Positions 1-8,057 of a stretch of DNA of 20,737 bases are shown here, piece by piece. The notes under the pieces were generated by a model. It made no database searches and was not told where the DNA came from. It worked only from the letters and a program-made list of their open reading frames with translations. The translations under genes were made by a program, and so were the position numbers. Numbering within the stretch: position 1 is the first letter of the stretch; the number at the start of each line of letters is the position of its first letter. The stretch comes from an uncultured Clostridia bacterium (GTDB lineage Bacteria; Bacillota; Clostridia; Peptostreptococcales; Anaerovoracaceae), in the NCBI GenBank assembly GCA_934255435.1, contig CAKQNZ010000017.1, positions 1-20,737 of the forward strand, in the 5' to 3' direction.

Positions 1-2
1 CA

Positions 3-914
3 GAGCGGACCCTCGAAGATATGGCACAGCTGATAAAGCACGGTGAAAAGGAAGATTTCAGACCACTGCAGCTGAAATCAGAGATAAAGACACTTTTCTC
101 GGAAGAACAGTACTGCGGTATGGTTGAAAAAGCCAAGCAGTACATCCGTGAAGGCGATATTTTCCAGGTGGTGCTGTCGAACCCGATGAGGGCAGAAGCA
201 GAAGGCAGTCTCTTCGATACATACAGAGTGCTGAGGACAGAAAATCCGTCACCATACATGTTCTACTTTTCCAGCGACGACATAGAGCTTTCAGGAGCAT
301 CACCTGAGACGCTGGCAAAGCTCCAGGACGGCAGGATAAGCACATTTCCGCTGGCAGGCACAAGAGTGAGAGGCAGGAACGATGAAGAAGACAAGGCTCT
401 TGAAGCTGAACTTCTCAGTGACGAGAAGGAGCTGGCGGAGCACAACATGCTGGTGGATCTTGGCAGGAACGACATAGGCAAAGTCAGCGAACTGGGTACA
501 GTGAAAGTCGAGGAATACCTTTCCATAGAAAAATTCTCCCACGTGATGCACATAGGCTCCACAGTAACAGGGAAACTCAGCAGCGACAAGGATGCAGTGG
601 ACGCAGTGGATGCAATACTTCCGGCAGGCACGCTTTCCGGAGCACCTAAATTCAGAGCATGTCAGATAATCGACGAGCTGGAGGGCGACAAGCGAGGCGT
701 ATACGGCGGAGCCATCGGGTATCTCGACTTTACAGGCAATATGGACACATGCATAGCCATAAGACTGGTTTACAAGAAGAACGACAGGATCTGCATCAGA
801 GCAGGTGCAGGCATCGTTGCAGACAGTGTTCCGGAAAATGAATTCATGGAATGCCGCAACAAGGCCAAGGCAGTAGTGACAGCAATAGAATTGGCAAAGG
901 AGGGTCTCGAATGA
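3..914 (+). CDS. trpE: Anthranilate synthase component I, C-terminal part (5' end outside window)
   Basis: Catalytic subunit of anthranilate synthase: with TrpG-supplied ammonia it converts chorismate to anthranilate, the first committed step of tryptophan synthesis. The frame is open from base 3, so the internal ATG at 21 is not the start. About 303 residues remain of a usual ~460-500. The missing N-terminal part normally carries the tryptophan feedback site, so feedback sensitivity cannot be judged here. Chorismate-binding domain motifs are visible in order: GDIFQVVLSN, NPSPYMFYF, GASPE, PLAGTRVRG, EHNMLVDLGRND, FSHVMHI, LPAGTLSGAPK, and CIAIR near the end. These favour TrpE over PabB or isochorismate synthase, and the trp gene order settles it. 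The stop overlaps the trpG start (ATGA), implying coupled translation and equal subunit output. Confidence 0.96.
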   Translation, partial: ERTLEDMAQLIKHGEKEDFRPLQLKSEIKTLFSEEQYCGMVEKAKQYIREGDIFQVVLSNPMRAEAEGSLFDTYRVLRTENPSPYMFYFSSDDIELSGASPETLAKLQDGRISTFPLAGTRVRGRNDEEDKALEAELLSDEKELAEHNMLVDLGRNDIGKVSELGTVKVEEYLSIEKFSHVMHIGSTVTGKLSSDKDAVDAVDAILPAGTLSGAPKFRACQIIDELEGDKRGVYGGAIGYLDFTGNMDTCIAIRLVYKKNDRICIRAGAGIVADSVPENEFMECRNKAKAVVTAIELAKEGLE

Positions 915-1486
915 TTTTGCTCATAGACAATTACGACAGCTTTTCATACAATCTGTACCAGCTGGTAGGTTCAGTGGAAAGCGACATCAAGGTCATCAGG
1001 AACGATGAATACACGATAGAGGAAATAGAAAAAATGGAGCCGGATGCGCTGATAATATCGCCGGGACCGGGCAGACCGGAAGACGCCGGCGTGTGTATAG
1101 ATGCGATAAAATATTTTGCAGGAAAAATGCCGATACTGGGTGTTTGTCTGGGACATCAGGCCATATGCGAAGCATTCGGAGGAAGGGTCACATATGCAAA
1201 GGAACTGATGCACGGAAAGCAGAGCAAAGTATATCAGGGTGGCAGCGGCAGACTTTTCAAAGGCATGGGACCTGAGTTCAAGGCAGCGAGATACCATTCC
1301 CTGTCAGCTGCAGCAGAAGATCTCCCGGAGGTGCTTATGGTGACAGCCGAAGCAGAGGACGGAGAGATAATGGCAGTAGAGCACAGAGAATATCCTGTAT
1401 TCGGAGTGCAGTTCCATCCGGAATCTGTAATGACACCTGAAGGCAGGAAGATGATAGAGAATTTCATGGAGGCAGTGAGAAAATGA
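911..1486 (+). CDS. trpG: Anthranilate synthase component II, glutamine amidotransferase
   Basis: Class I glutamine amidotransferase subunit, 191 aa, that hydrolyses glutamine and passes ammonia to TrpE. The start at 911 is chosen because the protein then begins [14 protein letters not shown], the standard family start, and a strong site AAAGGAGGG lies at 896-904; a longer frame from 851 would add 20 non-homologous residues. Visible motifs: [10 protein letters not shown] (51-60), the nucleophile elbow GVCLGHQ with Cys79, and the QFHPES segment with His169 and Glu171 completing the triad. Full length, not fused to trpE or trpD. It overlaps trpE by 4 bases and trpD by 4 bases. Such subunits can also serve PabB, and no pab gene is visible here. 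Confidence 0.97.
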   Translation: MILLIDNYDSFSYNLYQLVGSVESDIKVIRNDEYTIEEIEKMEPDALIISPGPGRPEDAGVCIDAIKYFAGKMPILGVCLGHQAICEAFGGRVTYAKELMHGKQSKVYQGGSGRLFKGMGPEFKAARYHSLSAAAEDLPEVLMVTAEAEDGEIMAVEHREYPVFGVQFHPESVMTPEGRKMIENFMEAVRK

Positions 1487-2496
1487 TAAAAGAAGCAATA
1501 CTTAAACTGGCTAAAAAAGAAGATCTGACATATGATATGGCAGAAGAAGTGATGAACGAGATAATGAGCGGCAAGGCCACTCCTGTACAGATGTCGGCGT
1601 ATCTGACAGCACTGGCGCTGAAAGGCGAAACTATAGATGAGATAACGGCGTCTGCGGCAGGAATGAGGGCGCACTGCATCAAGCTGCTCCATGATATGGA
1701 TGTGCTTGAGATCGTAGGTACAGGTGGAGACGGTTCCAATTCTTTCAATATATCCACAACATCCTCGCTGGTCATCGCAGCGGCAGGCGTTCCTGTGGCA
1801 AAGCACGGCAACAGGGCAGCATCGTCAAAGTCAGGTGCAGCAGACGTCCTGGAGGCTCTGGGAGTGGATATAACCATACCGCCTGAGCGCAGTGCTCAGC
1901 TGCTGAAAGATATAAACATATGCTTCCTGTTCGCTCAGAACTACCATGTTGCCATGAAATATGTAGCTCCGATCAGGAAAGAGCTGGGTATCAGGACAGT
2001 ATTCAACATTCTGGGACCTCTCAGCAATCCGGCAGGCGCCAACATGGAGCTGATGGGAGTTTTTGACGAATCTCTGGTGGAGCCGCTGGCTCAGGTAATG
2101 GCAAAGCTGGGAGTTGCCAGAGGCATGGTAGTCTACGGACGTGACCGCCTTGACGAGATCTCCATGTGCGAATCAACAGCTGTGTGCGAGATAAAGGACG
2201 GCTGGTTCCAGTCATACGAGCTGACTCCGGAACAGTTCGGTTATGAGAGATGCGACAAGAGCGAGCTTACAGGTGGCACGCCGGAAGAGAATGCAGAGAT
2301 AACGAGAGCTATTCTGGAATGCAGAGAAAAGGGTGCTAAGAGGCAGGCAGTCTGCCTCAATGCGGGCGCAGCACTTTACATAACAGGCAGGACTGAAACC
2401 ATTGAAGAGGGCGTGAGACTTGCCGAGAAACTCATAGATGAAGGTGCAGCTCTGAAGAAGCTCGATGAATTCATCGCAGAAAGCAACAGGAAATAG
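1483..2496 (+). CDS. trpD: Anthranilate phosphoribosyltransferase
   Basis: Transfers phosphoribose from PRPP to anthranilate to give N-(5'-phosphoribosyl)-anthranilate. At 337 aa it is the usual length for the stand-alone enzyme. The N-terminal helical domain is followed by the PRPP and Mg-binding motif [14 protein letters not shown] at residues 79-92 and the KHGNRAASS anthranilate/PRPP segment at 107-115. A later segment, GRDRLDEIS, carries the acidic pair that binds the second metal ion. The start ATG overlaps the trpG stop in an ATGA arrangement, so translation is probably coupled. It is followed after 25 bases by trpC. No unusual feature was seen. Confidence 0.97.
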   Translation: MIKEAILKLAKKEDLTYDMAEEVMNEIMSGKATPVQMSAYLTALALKGETIDEITASAAGMRAHCIKLLHDMDVLEIVGTGGDGSNSFNISTTSSLVIAAAGVPVAKHGNRAASSKSGAADVLEALGVDITIPPERSAQLLKDINICFLFAQNYHVAMKYVAPIRKELGIRTVFNILGPLSNPAGANMELMGVFDESLVEPLAQVMAKLGVARGMVVYGRDRLDEISMCESTAVCEIKDGWFQSYELTPEQFGYERCDKSELTGGTPEENAEITRAILECREKGAKRQAVCLNAGAALYITGRTETIEEGVRLAEKLIDEGAALKKLDEFIAESNRK

Positions 2497-2521
2497 AACG
2501 TCACGGGAAAAGGAGACACAC

Positions 2522-3349
2522 ATGGCTGAAGCATCGGATATACTGCTGGAAATAGCAGAGAAAACAAGACAGAGAATAGAAAAACAGAAGGAAACAAGAC
2601 CACTTGAGGAAGTCAGAGCGCAGGCTGAAAAGATCAGAGCAGAAGAACTGTCAGGGAAAGCCAAAGCTCCGGCAGACCGTACTTTCCTCGAAGCTCTGAA
2701 GACTCCGGGGATATCATATATCTGCGAGGTGAAGAAAGCTTCGCCGTCAAAGGGCGTTATCGCAGAGGATTTCCTGTATCTTGAGATCGCAAAGGGATAT
2801 GAAGAGGCAGGAGCGTCAGCCATATCATGTCTGACAGAACCTTTTTATTTCAAAGGATCAGACAGATATCTTGCAGAGATAGCGTCAGCTGTGGACATCC
2901 CGGTACTGAGAAAGGATTTCACCGTTGACGAGTACATGATATATGAAGCGAAGACTCTGGGAGCGTCAGCTGTGCTGCTGATATGCAGCCTGCTGGACGA
3001 TGAACAGCTGAGAGAATATATCGATACAGCACAGTCCCTTGGAATGGATGCTCTGGTGGAAGCCCATGACGACGATGAAGTGCTGGCTGCTGTGGACGCA
3101 GGTGCAAAGATCATCGGCGTGAACAACCGTGATCTCAGGGATTTCACAGTTGATATGAACAACAGCATCAGGCTCCGCAGGATGGCTCCGGCGGATATAG
3201 TTTTCGTATCGGAGAGCGGTATAAAGACTGCAGAGGATATAAAGAAGCTGAGGGACAATAACGTGGACGCTGTCCTCATAGGCGAGACTCTGATGAGGAG
3301 CAGCGATAAGAAAGCTGCGATGCAGCAGCTCAACGGAGGTCTGCTGTAA
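2522..3349 (+). CDS. trpC: Indole-3-glycerol-phosphate synthase
   Basis: Decarboxylating ring closure of CdRP to indole-3-glycerol phosphate on a (beta/alpha)8 barrel. The 275-aa product starting at ATG 2522 (MAEASDILLEIAEKTRQRI) is preferred because an AAAGGAGA site precedes it and the family starts here; the in-frame ATG at 2465 lies inside trpD and lacks support. Active-site segments are all present: CEVKKASPSKG (68-78, Lys71), VLRKDF (Lys131), the VEAH segment (Glu180), NNRDL (201-205) and SESG near the C terminus. It is not fused to TrpF as in enterics. A stem-loop spans its stop codon (see 3338-3360). Confidence 0.97.
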   Translation: MAEASDILLEIAEKTRQRIEKQKETRPLEEVRAQAEKIRAEELSGKAKAPADRTFLEALKTPGISYICEVKKASPSKGVIAEDFLYLEIAKGYEEAGASAISCLTEPFYFKGSDRYLAEIASAVDIPVLRKDFTVDEYMIYEAKTLGASAVLLICSLLDDEQLREYIDTAQSLGMDALVEAHDDDEVLAAVDAGAKIIGVNNRDLRDFTVDMNNSIRLRRMAPADIVFVSESGIKTAEDIKKLRDNNVDAVLIGETLMRSSDKKAAMQQLNGGLL

Positions 3350-3360
3350 AGCGGCAGACC
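3338..3360 (+). other. Stem-loop spanning the trpC stop codon
   Basis: Bases 3338-3346 pair with 3352-3360 in a 9-bp stem with one G-U pair. The 5-base loop (3347-3351) holds the trpC TAA stop. There is no T-run after it, so it is not an intrinsic terminator. It may affect mRNA stability, processing or re-initiation at trpF; that is inference. Confidence 0.5.
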
Positions 3361-3409
3361 GTATATGCAAAGCAGACTTTACGCAGCTTGCAGAGAAAGG
3401 AAAGCAGAG

Positions 3410-4087
3410 ATGACAGGAATGGAAACAGGACTTGGCAAATGCCCTGTAAGGCTTAAAATATGCGGTCTCAAGCGTATTGATGATATACGATGCGTCAATG
3501 AGGCGAAGCCTGACTTCGCAGGTTTCATCGTGGATCATCCGAAAAGCCACAGAAGCGTCTCACCCCGGCAGCTCAGAGTGCTGACAGAGGCTCTTGACGA
3601 TGATATAATATCTGTCGGCGTTTTCGTTGATGCAGATCCGGAGCTTATCGCAGGACTTTACAATGAAGGCGTCATAGATATGATACAGCTCCACGGCAGC
3701 GAAGACGACGGATACATAAAAAAGCTGAAAGGAATGATAAGAAGCGACAGACACTCAGGACAGGCATATACGGGTCCTGTGATAAAAGCATTCGCAGTAA
3801 GATCTGTGCAGGATCTTGAAAAAGCGCAGGAATGCACGGCAGATCATATCCTGCTGGATCAGGGCAAAGGAAGCGGGACGACTTTCGACTGGTCTTTAGT
3901 TGCAGAAAACAGAGACAGGATAACAAGACCGTTTTTCCTTGCAGGAGGACTGGATGCGGGCAATATCCCGGATGCCGTAAGGCTCATGCAGCCTTGGGCG
4001 CTGGATCTCAGCAGCAGCGTGGAGACAGACAAGATCAAAGACAGAGAAAAGATAATGCAGGTGGTGCGTACAGTACGCAGCCTGTGA
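3410..4087 (+). CDS. trpF: Phosphoribosylanthranilate isomerase
   Basis: Amadori rearrangement of phosphoribosylanthranilate to CdRP, the step between TrpD and TrpC. The 225-aa product is a (beta/alpha)8 barrel. The catalytic cysteine is Cys18 in KICGL (16-20) and the general acid is Asp150 in HILLDQGKGSGTTFDW. The phosphate-binding end reads FFLAGGLDAGNI followed by DLSSSVE (199-205), where the more usual form is SSGVE. The start at 3410 is chosen for the GAAAGGA site at 3395-3401; ATG 3365 gives 15 extra residues and has no ribosome site, and ATG 3419 is a weaker alternative. It lies about 60 bases after trpC, the widest gap in this operon, and 24 bases before trpB. Confidence 0.94.
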   Translation: MTGMETGLGKCPVRLKICGLKRIDDIRCVNEAKPDFAGFIVDHPKSHRSVSPRQLRVLTEALDDDIISVGVFVDADPELIAGLYNEGVIDMIQLHGSEDDGYIKKLKGMIRSDRHSGQAYTGPVIKAFAVRSVQDLEKAQECTADHILLDQGKGSGTTFDWSLVAENRDRITRPFFLAGGLDAGNIPDAVRLMQPWALDLSSSVETDKIKDREKIMQVVRTVRSL

Positions 4088-4111
4088 TATACAGAAGACA
4101 GGAGGTAATAT

Positions 4112-5296
4112 ATGACCAAGGGTAGATTTGGTGTGCACGGCGGACAGTATATCCCCGAGACACTGATGAACGCAGTTATAGAACTTGAAGAAGCATACAA
4201 CAGATATAAGGACGCCCCCGATTTCAACAGAGAGCTGTCGGAACTGCTGGACGGATATGCAGGCAGACCGTCAAGGCTCTATTACGCATCGCATATGACA
4301 GAGGATCTGGGCGGTGCGAAAGTATATCTCAAACGTGAGGATCTGAACCATACAGGCTCTCATAAGATAAACAATGTGCTGGGGCAGGTGCTGCTGGCAA
4401 AGAAGATGGGAAAAACGAGAGTCATCGCAGAGACAGGCGCCGGACAGCACGGTGTTGCAACGGCAACGGCAGCGGCCCTTATGGGTATGGAGTGCGAGAT
4501 CTTCATGGGAAAGGAAGACACAGAGCGTCAGGCACTGAACGTATACAGGATGAAACTGCTGGGAGCGAAGGTAAATGCTGTGACATCAGGTACAGCTACC
4601 CTGAAGGATGCAGTATCAGAGACTATGAGAGAGTGGACGAACCGTATAGACGACACACATTATGTGCTGGGTTCAGTGATGGGTCCTCATCCGTTCCCGA
4701 CTATAGTCAGAGATTTCCAGGCAGTCATCTCAAAGGAGATAAAGGAACAGATACTCGAAAAGGAAGGCAGGCTCCCGGATGCTGTGCTGGCATGTGTGGG
4801 TGGCGGTTCCAACGCCATCGGAACTTTTTATAATTTCATAGAGGACAAGGATGTCAGACTCATAGGCTGTGAAGCAGCAGGCAGAGGCATAGACACAGCG
4901 GAAACGGCAGCAACGATAGCTGTGGGAAGCCTTGGTATTTTTCATGGCATGAAATCCTATTTCTGTCAGGATGAATATGGTCAGATAGCACCGGTGTACT
5001 CTATATCGGCAGGACTGGACTATCCGGGTATAGGACCTGAACATGCGCATCTCTACGATACAGGCAGAGCGGAATATGTGCCGGTGACAGACAAAGAAGC
5101 TGTTGAGGCATTCGAGTATCTTTCCAGGATAGAGGGGATCATACCTGCCATAGAAAGCGCCCATGCCGTGGCTCACGCCAGGAAGATCGTACCTCAGATG
5201 AGCAGGGATCAGATAGTCGTGATAACTATATCGGGCCGTGGAGATAAGGACTGTGCGGCTATAGCACGTTACAGAGGGGAGGATATCCATGAGTAG
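4112..5296 (+). CDS. trpB: Tryptophan synthase beta chain
   Basis: PLP enzyme that joins indole, channelled from the alpha chain, with L-serine to form tryptophan. At 394 aa it is the usual length for TrpB1. The PLP Schiff-base lysine is Lys85 in [10 protein letters not shown]. The catalytic glutamate lies in [11 protein letters not shown] (about residue 107), and the PLP phosphate loop GGGSNAIG starts near residue 230. The GCEAAGRG and [14 protein letters not shown] segments are typical of TrpB1 rather than the TrpB2 class. A strong GGAGGT site at 4101-4106 precedes ATG 4112. The 3' end overlaps trpA by 8 bases, as expected for subunits of one alpha2-beta2 complex. Confidence 0.98.
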   Translation: MTKGRFGVHGGQYIPETLMNAVIELEEAYNRYKDAPDFNRELSELLDGYAGRPSRLYYASHMTEDLGGAKVYLKREDLNHTGSHKINNVLGQVLLAKKMGKTRVIAETGAGQHGVATATAAALMGMECEIFMGKEDTERQALNVYRMKLLGAKVNAVTSGTATLKDAVSETMREWTNRIDDTHYVLGSVMGPHPFPTIVRDFQAVISKEIKEQILEKEGRLPDAVLACVGGGSNAIGTFYNFIEDKDVRLIGCEAAGRGIDTAETAATIAVGSLGIFHGMKSYFCQDEYGQIAPVYSISAGLDYPGIGPEHAHLYDTGRAEYVPVTDKEAVEAFEYLSRIEGIIPAIESAHAVAHARKIVPQMSRDQIVVITISGRGDKDCAAIARYRGEDIHE

Positions 5297-6068
5297 GACA
5301 GCAGATGCATTCAGGAATGGCAAAGCATTCATTCCGTTCATAACATGCGGCGATCCGTCGCTGGATGTGACAGAGAGGATAGTTTATGCAATGGCAGATG
5401 CAGGGGCAGATCTGATAGAGCTGGGGATACCATTTTCAGATCCGACAGCTGAGGGTCCGGTGATACAGGCCGCCAACATCAGAGCATTGTCGGGCGGCGT
5501 CACTACAGACAAGATATTCGATATGGTGGAGCGTATCCGCAGGAATACAGATATCCCGATGGTCTTCATGACATATGCAAATGTGGTTTTTTCATATGGA
5601 GCTGAGCGTTTCGTAAAAAAGGCGGCAGAGACAGGTATGGACGGTATCATACTGCCTGATGTGCCTTTCGAGGAAAAAGAAGAGTTCGATTCCGTGTGCA
5701 GGCAGTATGGTCTCGACTTCATATCGCTGATAGCGCCTACGTCCCATGAACGTATTTCCATGATAGCAAAGGAAGCCAGCGGGTTCGTGTACTGCGTTTC
5801 GTCGCTGGGTGTGACAGGCATGCGATCAGATATAACGACGGATATCGGAGCTATGGTGAAACTTGTTAATTCAGCAAACGATATACCGTGCGCCGTGGGA
5901 TTCGGCATATCGACGCCTGAGCAGGCAAAGGACATGGCAGGCAAAAGCGATGGAGCCATAGTCGGCTCAGCTATAGTGAGACTTTGCGAAAAGTATGGTG
6001 AGGACTGTGTGCCGTACATATATGAATATGTGAAAGCTATGAAGGATGCTGTGAGACAGGCGGACTGA
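5289..6068 (+). CDS. trpA: Tryptophan synthase alpha chain
   Basis: Retro-aldol cleavage of indole-3-glycerol phosphate to indole and glyceraldehyde-3-phosphate; the partner of TrpB. 259 aa, full length. The ATG at 5289 lies within the last codons of trpB and is preceded by GAGGGGAGGA. Barrel motifs: FITCGDPS (18-24), [17 protein letters not shown] (41-57) and CVSSLGVTG, with [10 protein letters not shown] and GAIVGSAIV near the end. Glu44 aligns with Salmonella Glu49. At the place of Salmonella Asp60 (LADGP) this protein has Glu55 (TAEGP), a conservative change at a catalytic position. It is the last trp gene, with no dedicated terminator before the thi promoter. Confidence 0.97.
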   Translation: MSRTADAFRNGKAFIPFITCGDPSLDVTERIVYAMADAGADLIELGIPFSDPTAEGPVIQAANIRALSGGVTTDKIFDMVERIRRNTDIPMVFMTYANVVFSYGAERFVKKAAETGMDGIILPDVPFEEKEEFDSVCRQYGLDFISLIAPTSHERISMIAKEASGFVYCVSSLGVTGMRSDITTDIGAMVKLVNSANDIPCAVGFGISTPEQAKDMAGKSDGAIVGSAIVRLCEKYGEDCVPYIYEYVKAMKDAVRQAD

Positions 6069-6084
6069 CAAAAGCTGCAGGTCA

Positions 6085-6113
6085 TTGACAATCGTCGTGA
6101 TATTGTCTATACT
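6085..6113 (+). promoter_or_regulatory. sigmaA-type promoter of the thi operon
   Basis: TTGACA (6085-6090), a 17-base spacer and TATACT (6108-6113) form a near-consensus promoter. Its expected start point (~6120) falls just before the TPP riboswitch. An inverted repeat GACAAT/ATTGTC (6087-6092 and 6102-6107) lies within it. Confidence 0.88.
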
Positions 6114-6127
6114 TGAATAGTAAATAA

Positions 6128-6216
6128 ATACAGGGGAGCTTGTGAGACAGGCTGAGAGGAAGTTCATAACTTCGACCCATATACCTGATTTGGATAATGC
6201 CAACGTAGGAACGTAT
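6128..6216 (+). promoter_or_regulatory. TPP riboswitch (THI element)
   Basis: The aptamer carries the conserved THI-box blocks in the right order: CAGGGG (6131-6136), GCTGAGA (6151-6157), ACCTGAT (6183-6189), GGATAATGCCAACGTAGGA (6192-6210). P1 can close with ATAC (6128-6131) against GTAT (6213-6216). A short P3 forms from CTTGT/ACAGG, and a variable hairpin GAAGTT/AACTTC follows GCTGAGA. In the known family, thiamine diphosphate binding stabilises P1. Here an intrinsic terminator starts 30 bases downstream, so the likely mode is premature termination when TPP is plentiful. Confidence 0.96.
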
Positions 6217-6246
6217 ATGATCACTTGTTTTATTGAATCACTTATT

Positions 6247-6276
6247 ACGGGAGATACTTTGGTATCTCCCGTTTTT
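6247..6276 (+). terminator. Intrinsic terminator, expression platform of the TPP riboswitch
   Basis: A perfect 11-bp stem (6247-6257 with 6262-6272), a TTTG loop and a T-run to 6276. It lies between the TPP aptamer and thiS, so it should be the regulated off-structure. It would also stop read-through from the trp operon. GGGAG at 6134-6138 in the aptamer's 5' side can pair with CTCCC at 6266-6270 in the 3' arm, a possible antiterminator. Confidence 0.93.
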
Positions 6277-6402
6277 CATAGGATGATGATCTTGAAGACA
6301 ATCACGATGTCAAGCATAAGAAACCAGGTCGATAAATTCTGCACGAGCACAGCCGAAGCTGGAAACAGAGCAGACTGCGCAGAGAAAGGAGGACAGCAGG
6401 AG
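6277..6402 (+). other. thi operon leader between terminator and thiS
   Basis: 126 bases without a convincing gene. A weak CTTGA/TCAAG inverted repeat lies near 6292-6315. The strong ribosome site AAAGGAGG (6385-6392), 10 bases before ATG 6403, decides the thiS start. The open frame that runs through this stretch from the riboswitch is fortuitous. Confidence 0.6.
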
Positions 6403-6600
6403 ATGATAACGGTGAATGGCAAAGAAACAGAAGCAAAACTTCCGGTGACAGCGGAAGAATATCTGACAGAAAACGGCTACAGGATATCACGCATAGCCGT
6501 GGAACTCAACGGAGAGATACTGCCGAAAAGACTTTACGCTGAAACTATCCTCAGGGACGGTGATGTCCTTGAAGTCGTGAGTTTCGTAGGAGGAGGCTGA
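6403..6600 (+). CDS. thiS: Sulfur carrier protein ThiS
   Basis: Small ubiquitin-like sulfur carrier, 65 aa. Its C-terminal glycine is adenylated by ThiF, converted to a thiocarboxylate, and donates sulfur to ThiG. The sequence starts [10 protein letters not shown], has the beta-grasp pattern and ends VVSFVGGG, giving the obligatory terminal Gly-Gly. The length is normal for ThiS. An upstream in-frame extension runs back through the riboswitch but lacks a ribosome site and homology; AAAGGAGG at 6385-6392 fixes the start at 6403. It is the first gene after the TPP riboswitch and is followed 4 bases later by thiF. Confidence 0.95.
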   Translation: MITVNGKETEAKLPVTAEEYLTENGYRISRIAVELNGEILPKRLYAETILRDGDVLEVVSFVGGG

Positions 6601-6604
6601 TGAT

Positions 6605-7246
6605 ATGGGAAAGATACTTACTAAAGAAGAAATAAAAGCAGCACTGGAGGAACGACATTCCCCTGAGATACAGGAAAAACTGTCTGCAGGACGTGTGGCC
6701 ATAGCAGGTCTTGGCGGTCTTGGTTCCAACGTTGCGTATTCGCTGACACGTATAGGCGTAGGGCATCTCCATCTGATAGATTTCGATGTCGTAGACATAA
6801 CGAATCTCAACAGACAGCAGTACTTCATGGAGCATTTAGGCATGCCTAAGACAGATGCTCTTGAAAGCCTGCTGAAAAAGATAAACCCTTATCTGGATAT
6901 ACAGACAGACTGTGTCAGGGTGACAGAGGACAATATCAGAGAACTGTTCGGTGAATGGGATATAGTCTGCGAGGCTTTCGACGATCCCGGCGCCAAGGCT
7001 ATGCTTGTGAACGGGATACTGGAGTGTTTCCCGGAGAAAAAGCTGGTTTCAGCAAGCGGCATGGCAGGATTCGGCAGCAGCAATTCCATCGTCACAAAGA
7101 AAGTGACTGATAATTTTTATCTCTGCGGTGACAGGGTCAGCGCTCCGGAATACGGCAGAGGGCTCATGGCTCCGAGAGTAGCCATATGTGCTGCACATGA
7201 AGCGAATATGATAACACGTCTTATCCTCGGTGAAGAAGACGTATAG
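6605..7246 (+). CDS. thiF: ThiS adenylyltransferase, short ThiF form
   Basis: E1-like enzyme that adenylates the C terminus of ThiS. At 213 aa it is shorter than E. coli ThiF (~250). The Rossmann nucleotide-binding loop GLGGLGSN is at residues 35-42, followed by the acidic strand DFDVVDITNLNRQ (59-71), which carries the conserved Asp and Asn-Arg of the ThiF/MoeB/HesA fold. The CxxC pairs that bind zinc in the longer forms are absent. This resembles the short ThiF subfamily that I recall from Clostridia (family 2); I cannot confirm that without a profile search. The start is 4 bases after thiS, with AGGAGG inside the thiS end. The context in a thi operon argues against MoeB or HesA. Confidence 0.9.
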   Translation: MGKILTKEEIKAALEERHSPEIQEKLSAGRVAIAGLGGLGSNVAYSLTRIGVGHLHLIDFDVVDITNLNRQQYFMEHLGMPKTDALESLLKKINPYLDIQTDCVRVTEDNIRELFGEWDIVCEAFDDPGAKAMLVNGILECFPEKKLVSASGMAGFGSSNSIVTKKVTDNFYLCGDRVSAPEYGRGLMAPRVAICAAHEANMITRLILGEEDV

Positions 7247-7268
7247 ATGAGTGAAAGAAGGTAACGAT

Positions 7269-8054
7269 ATGAAATCGACAGAAGATAAACTCGTTCTGGG
7301 AGGCCATGAGTTCAGTTCAAGGTTCATACTGGGCTCAGGTAAATTTTCCCTGGAACTTGTGAGGGCATGTATAGAAAAAGCAGGCGCTCAGATCATAACA
7401 CTGGCGCTGAGGCGTGCCAATGAAGGCGGTCTTGCAAATATACTGGACTATATACCGGATGATGTGACACTGCTCCCAAATACATCAGGAGCAAGGAACG
7501 CAGAGGAGGCTGTGCGTATAGCGAGACTTTCCAGGGAGATAGGCTGTGGAGACTTCGTGAAGGTAGAAGTCATCAGAGATTCGAGATATCTGCTCCCTGA
7601 CAACCAGGAGACCGTGAAAGCAACAGAGATACTGGCCAAAGAAGGATTCGTCGTGATGCCGTACATGTATCCTGATCTCAACACTGCAAGAGATCTTGCA
7701 GATGCGGGGGCAGCATGTATCATGCCGCTGGGATCGCCGATAGGCTCCAACAAGGGCCTCTGCACGAAAGAATTCATACAGATAATAATAGATGAGATCG
7801 ACCTGCCGGTGATAGTGGACGCAGGTATCGGCAGACCGTCCCAGGCATGCGAGGCTATGGAGATGGGTGCGGCAGCTGTCATGGCAAACACAGCAGTGGC
7901 AACAGCAGGGGATGTACCGGTCATGGCCGAAGCCTTCAAAAAAGCCATAGAAGCAGGCCGTATGGCGTATCTTTCAGGGACAGGTCGTGTGCTTGACAGA
8001 GGCGCCAGCGCATCATCGCCGCTGACAGGTTTTCTCAGGGAACAGGGGGAATGA
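7269..8054 (+). CDS. thiG: Thiazole synthase
   Basis: Makes the thiazole phosphate carboxylate from 1-deoxyxylulose-5-phosphate, dehydroglycine (from ThiH) and ThiS thiocarboxylate. 261 aa, normal length, a (beta/alpha)8 barrel. LGSGKF is at 21-26, NTSGA at 71-75, the Schiff-base lysine is Lys98 in VKVEVI, and the phosphate-binding [12 protein letters not shown] lies at 153-164, with [11 protein letters not shown] and ANTAVATA after it. The start at 7269 is preferred over a GTG at 7251 because AAGGT (7258-7262) sits at the right distance. The stop is 3 bases before thiH; ThiG and ThiH are known partners. Confidence 0.96.
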   Translation: MKSTEDKLVLGGHEFSSRFILGSGKFSLELVRACIEKAGAQIITLALRRANEGGLANILDYIPDDVTLLPNTSGARNAEEAVRIARLSREIGCGDFVKVEVIRDSRYLLPDNQETVKATEILAKEGFVVMPYMYPDLNTARDLADAGAACIMPLGSPIGSNKGLCTKEFIQIIIDEIDLPVIVDAGIGRPSQACEAMEMGAAAVMANTAVATAGDVPVMAEAFKKAIEAGRMAYLSGTGRVLDRGASASSPLTGFLREQGE

Positions 8055-8057
8055 TCT

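Noticed and set aside
4065..4079. Near-perfect palindrome TGCGTAC-A-GTACGCA near the end of trpF
   Set aside because: It lies in coding sequence (VRTVRS), gives only a 5-bp hairpin with a realistic loop, and has no promoter or T-run nearby; probably chance.
6142..6600. Long open frame running from inside the TPP riboswitch into thiS, as a possible N-terminally extended ThiS
   Set aside because: The extension covers the aptamer and terminator, has no ribosome site, and ThiS proteins are about 65 aa. The AAAGGAGG before ATG 6403 is decisive.
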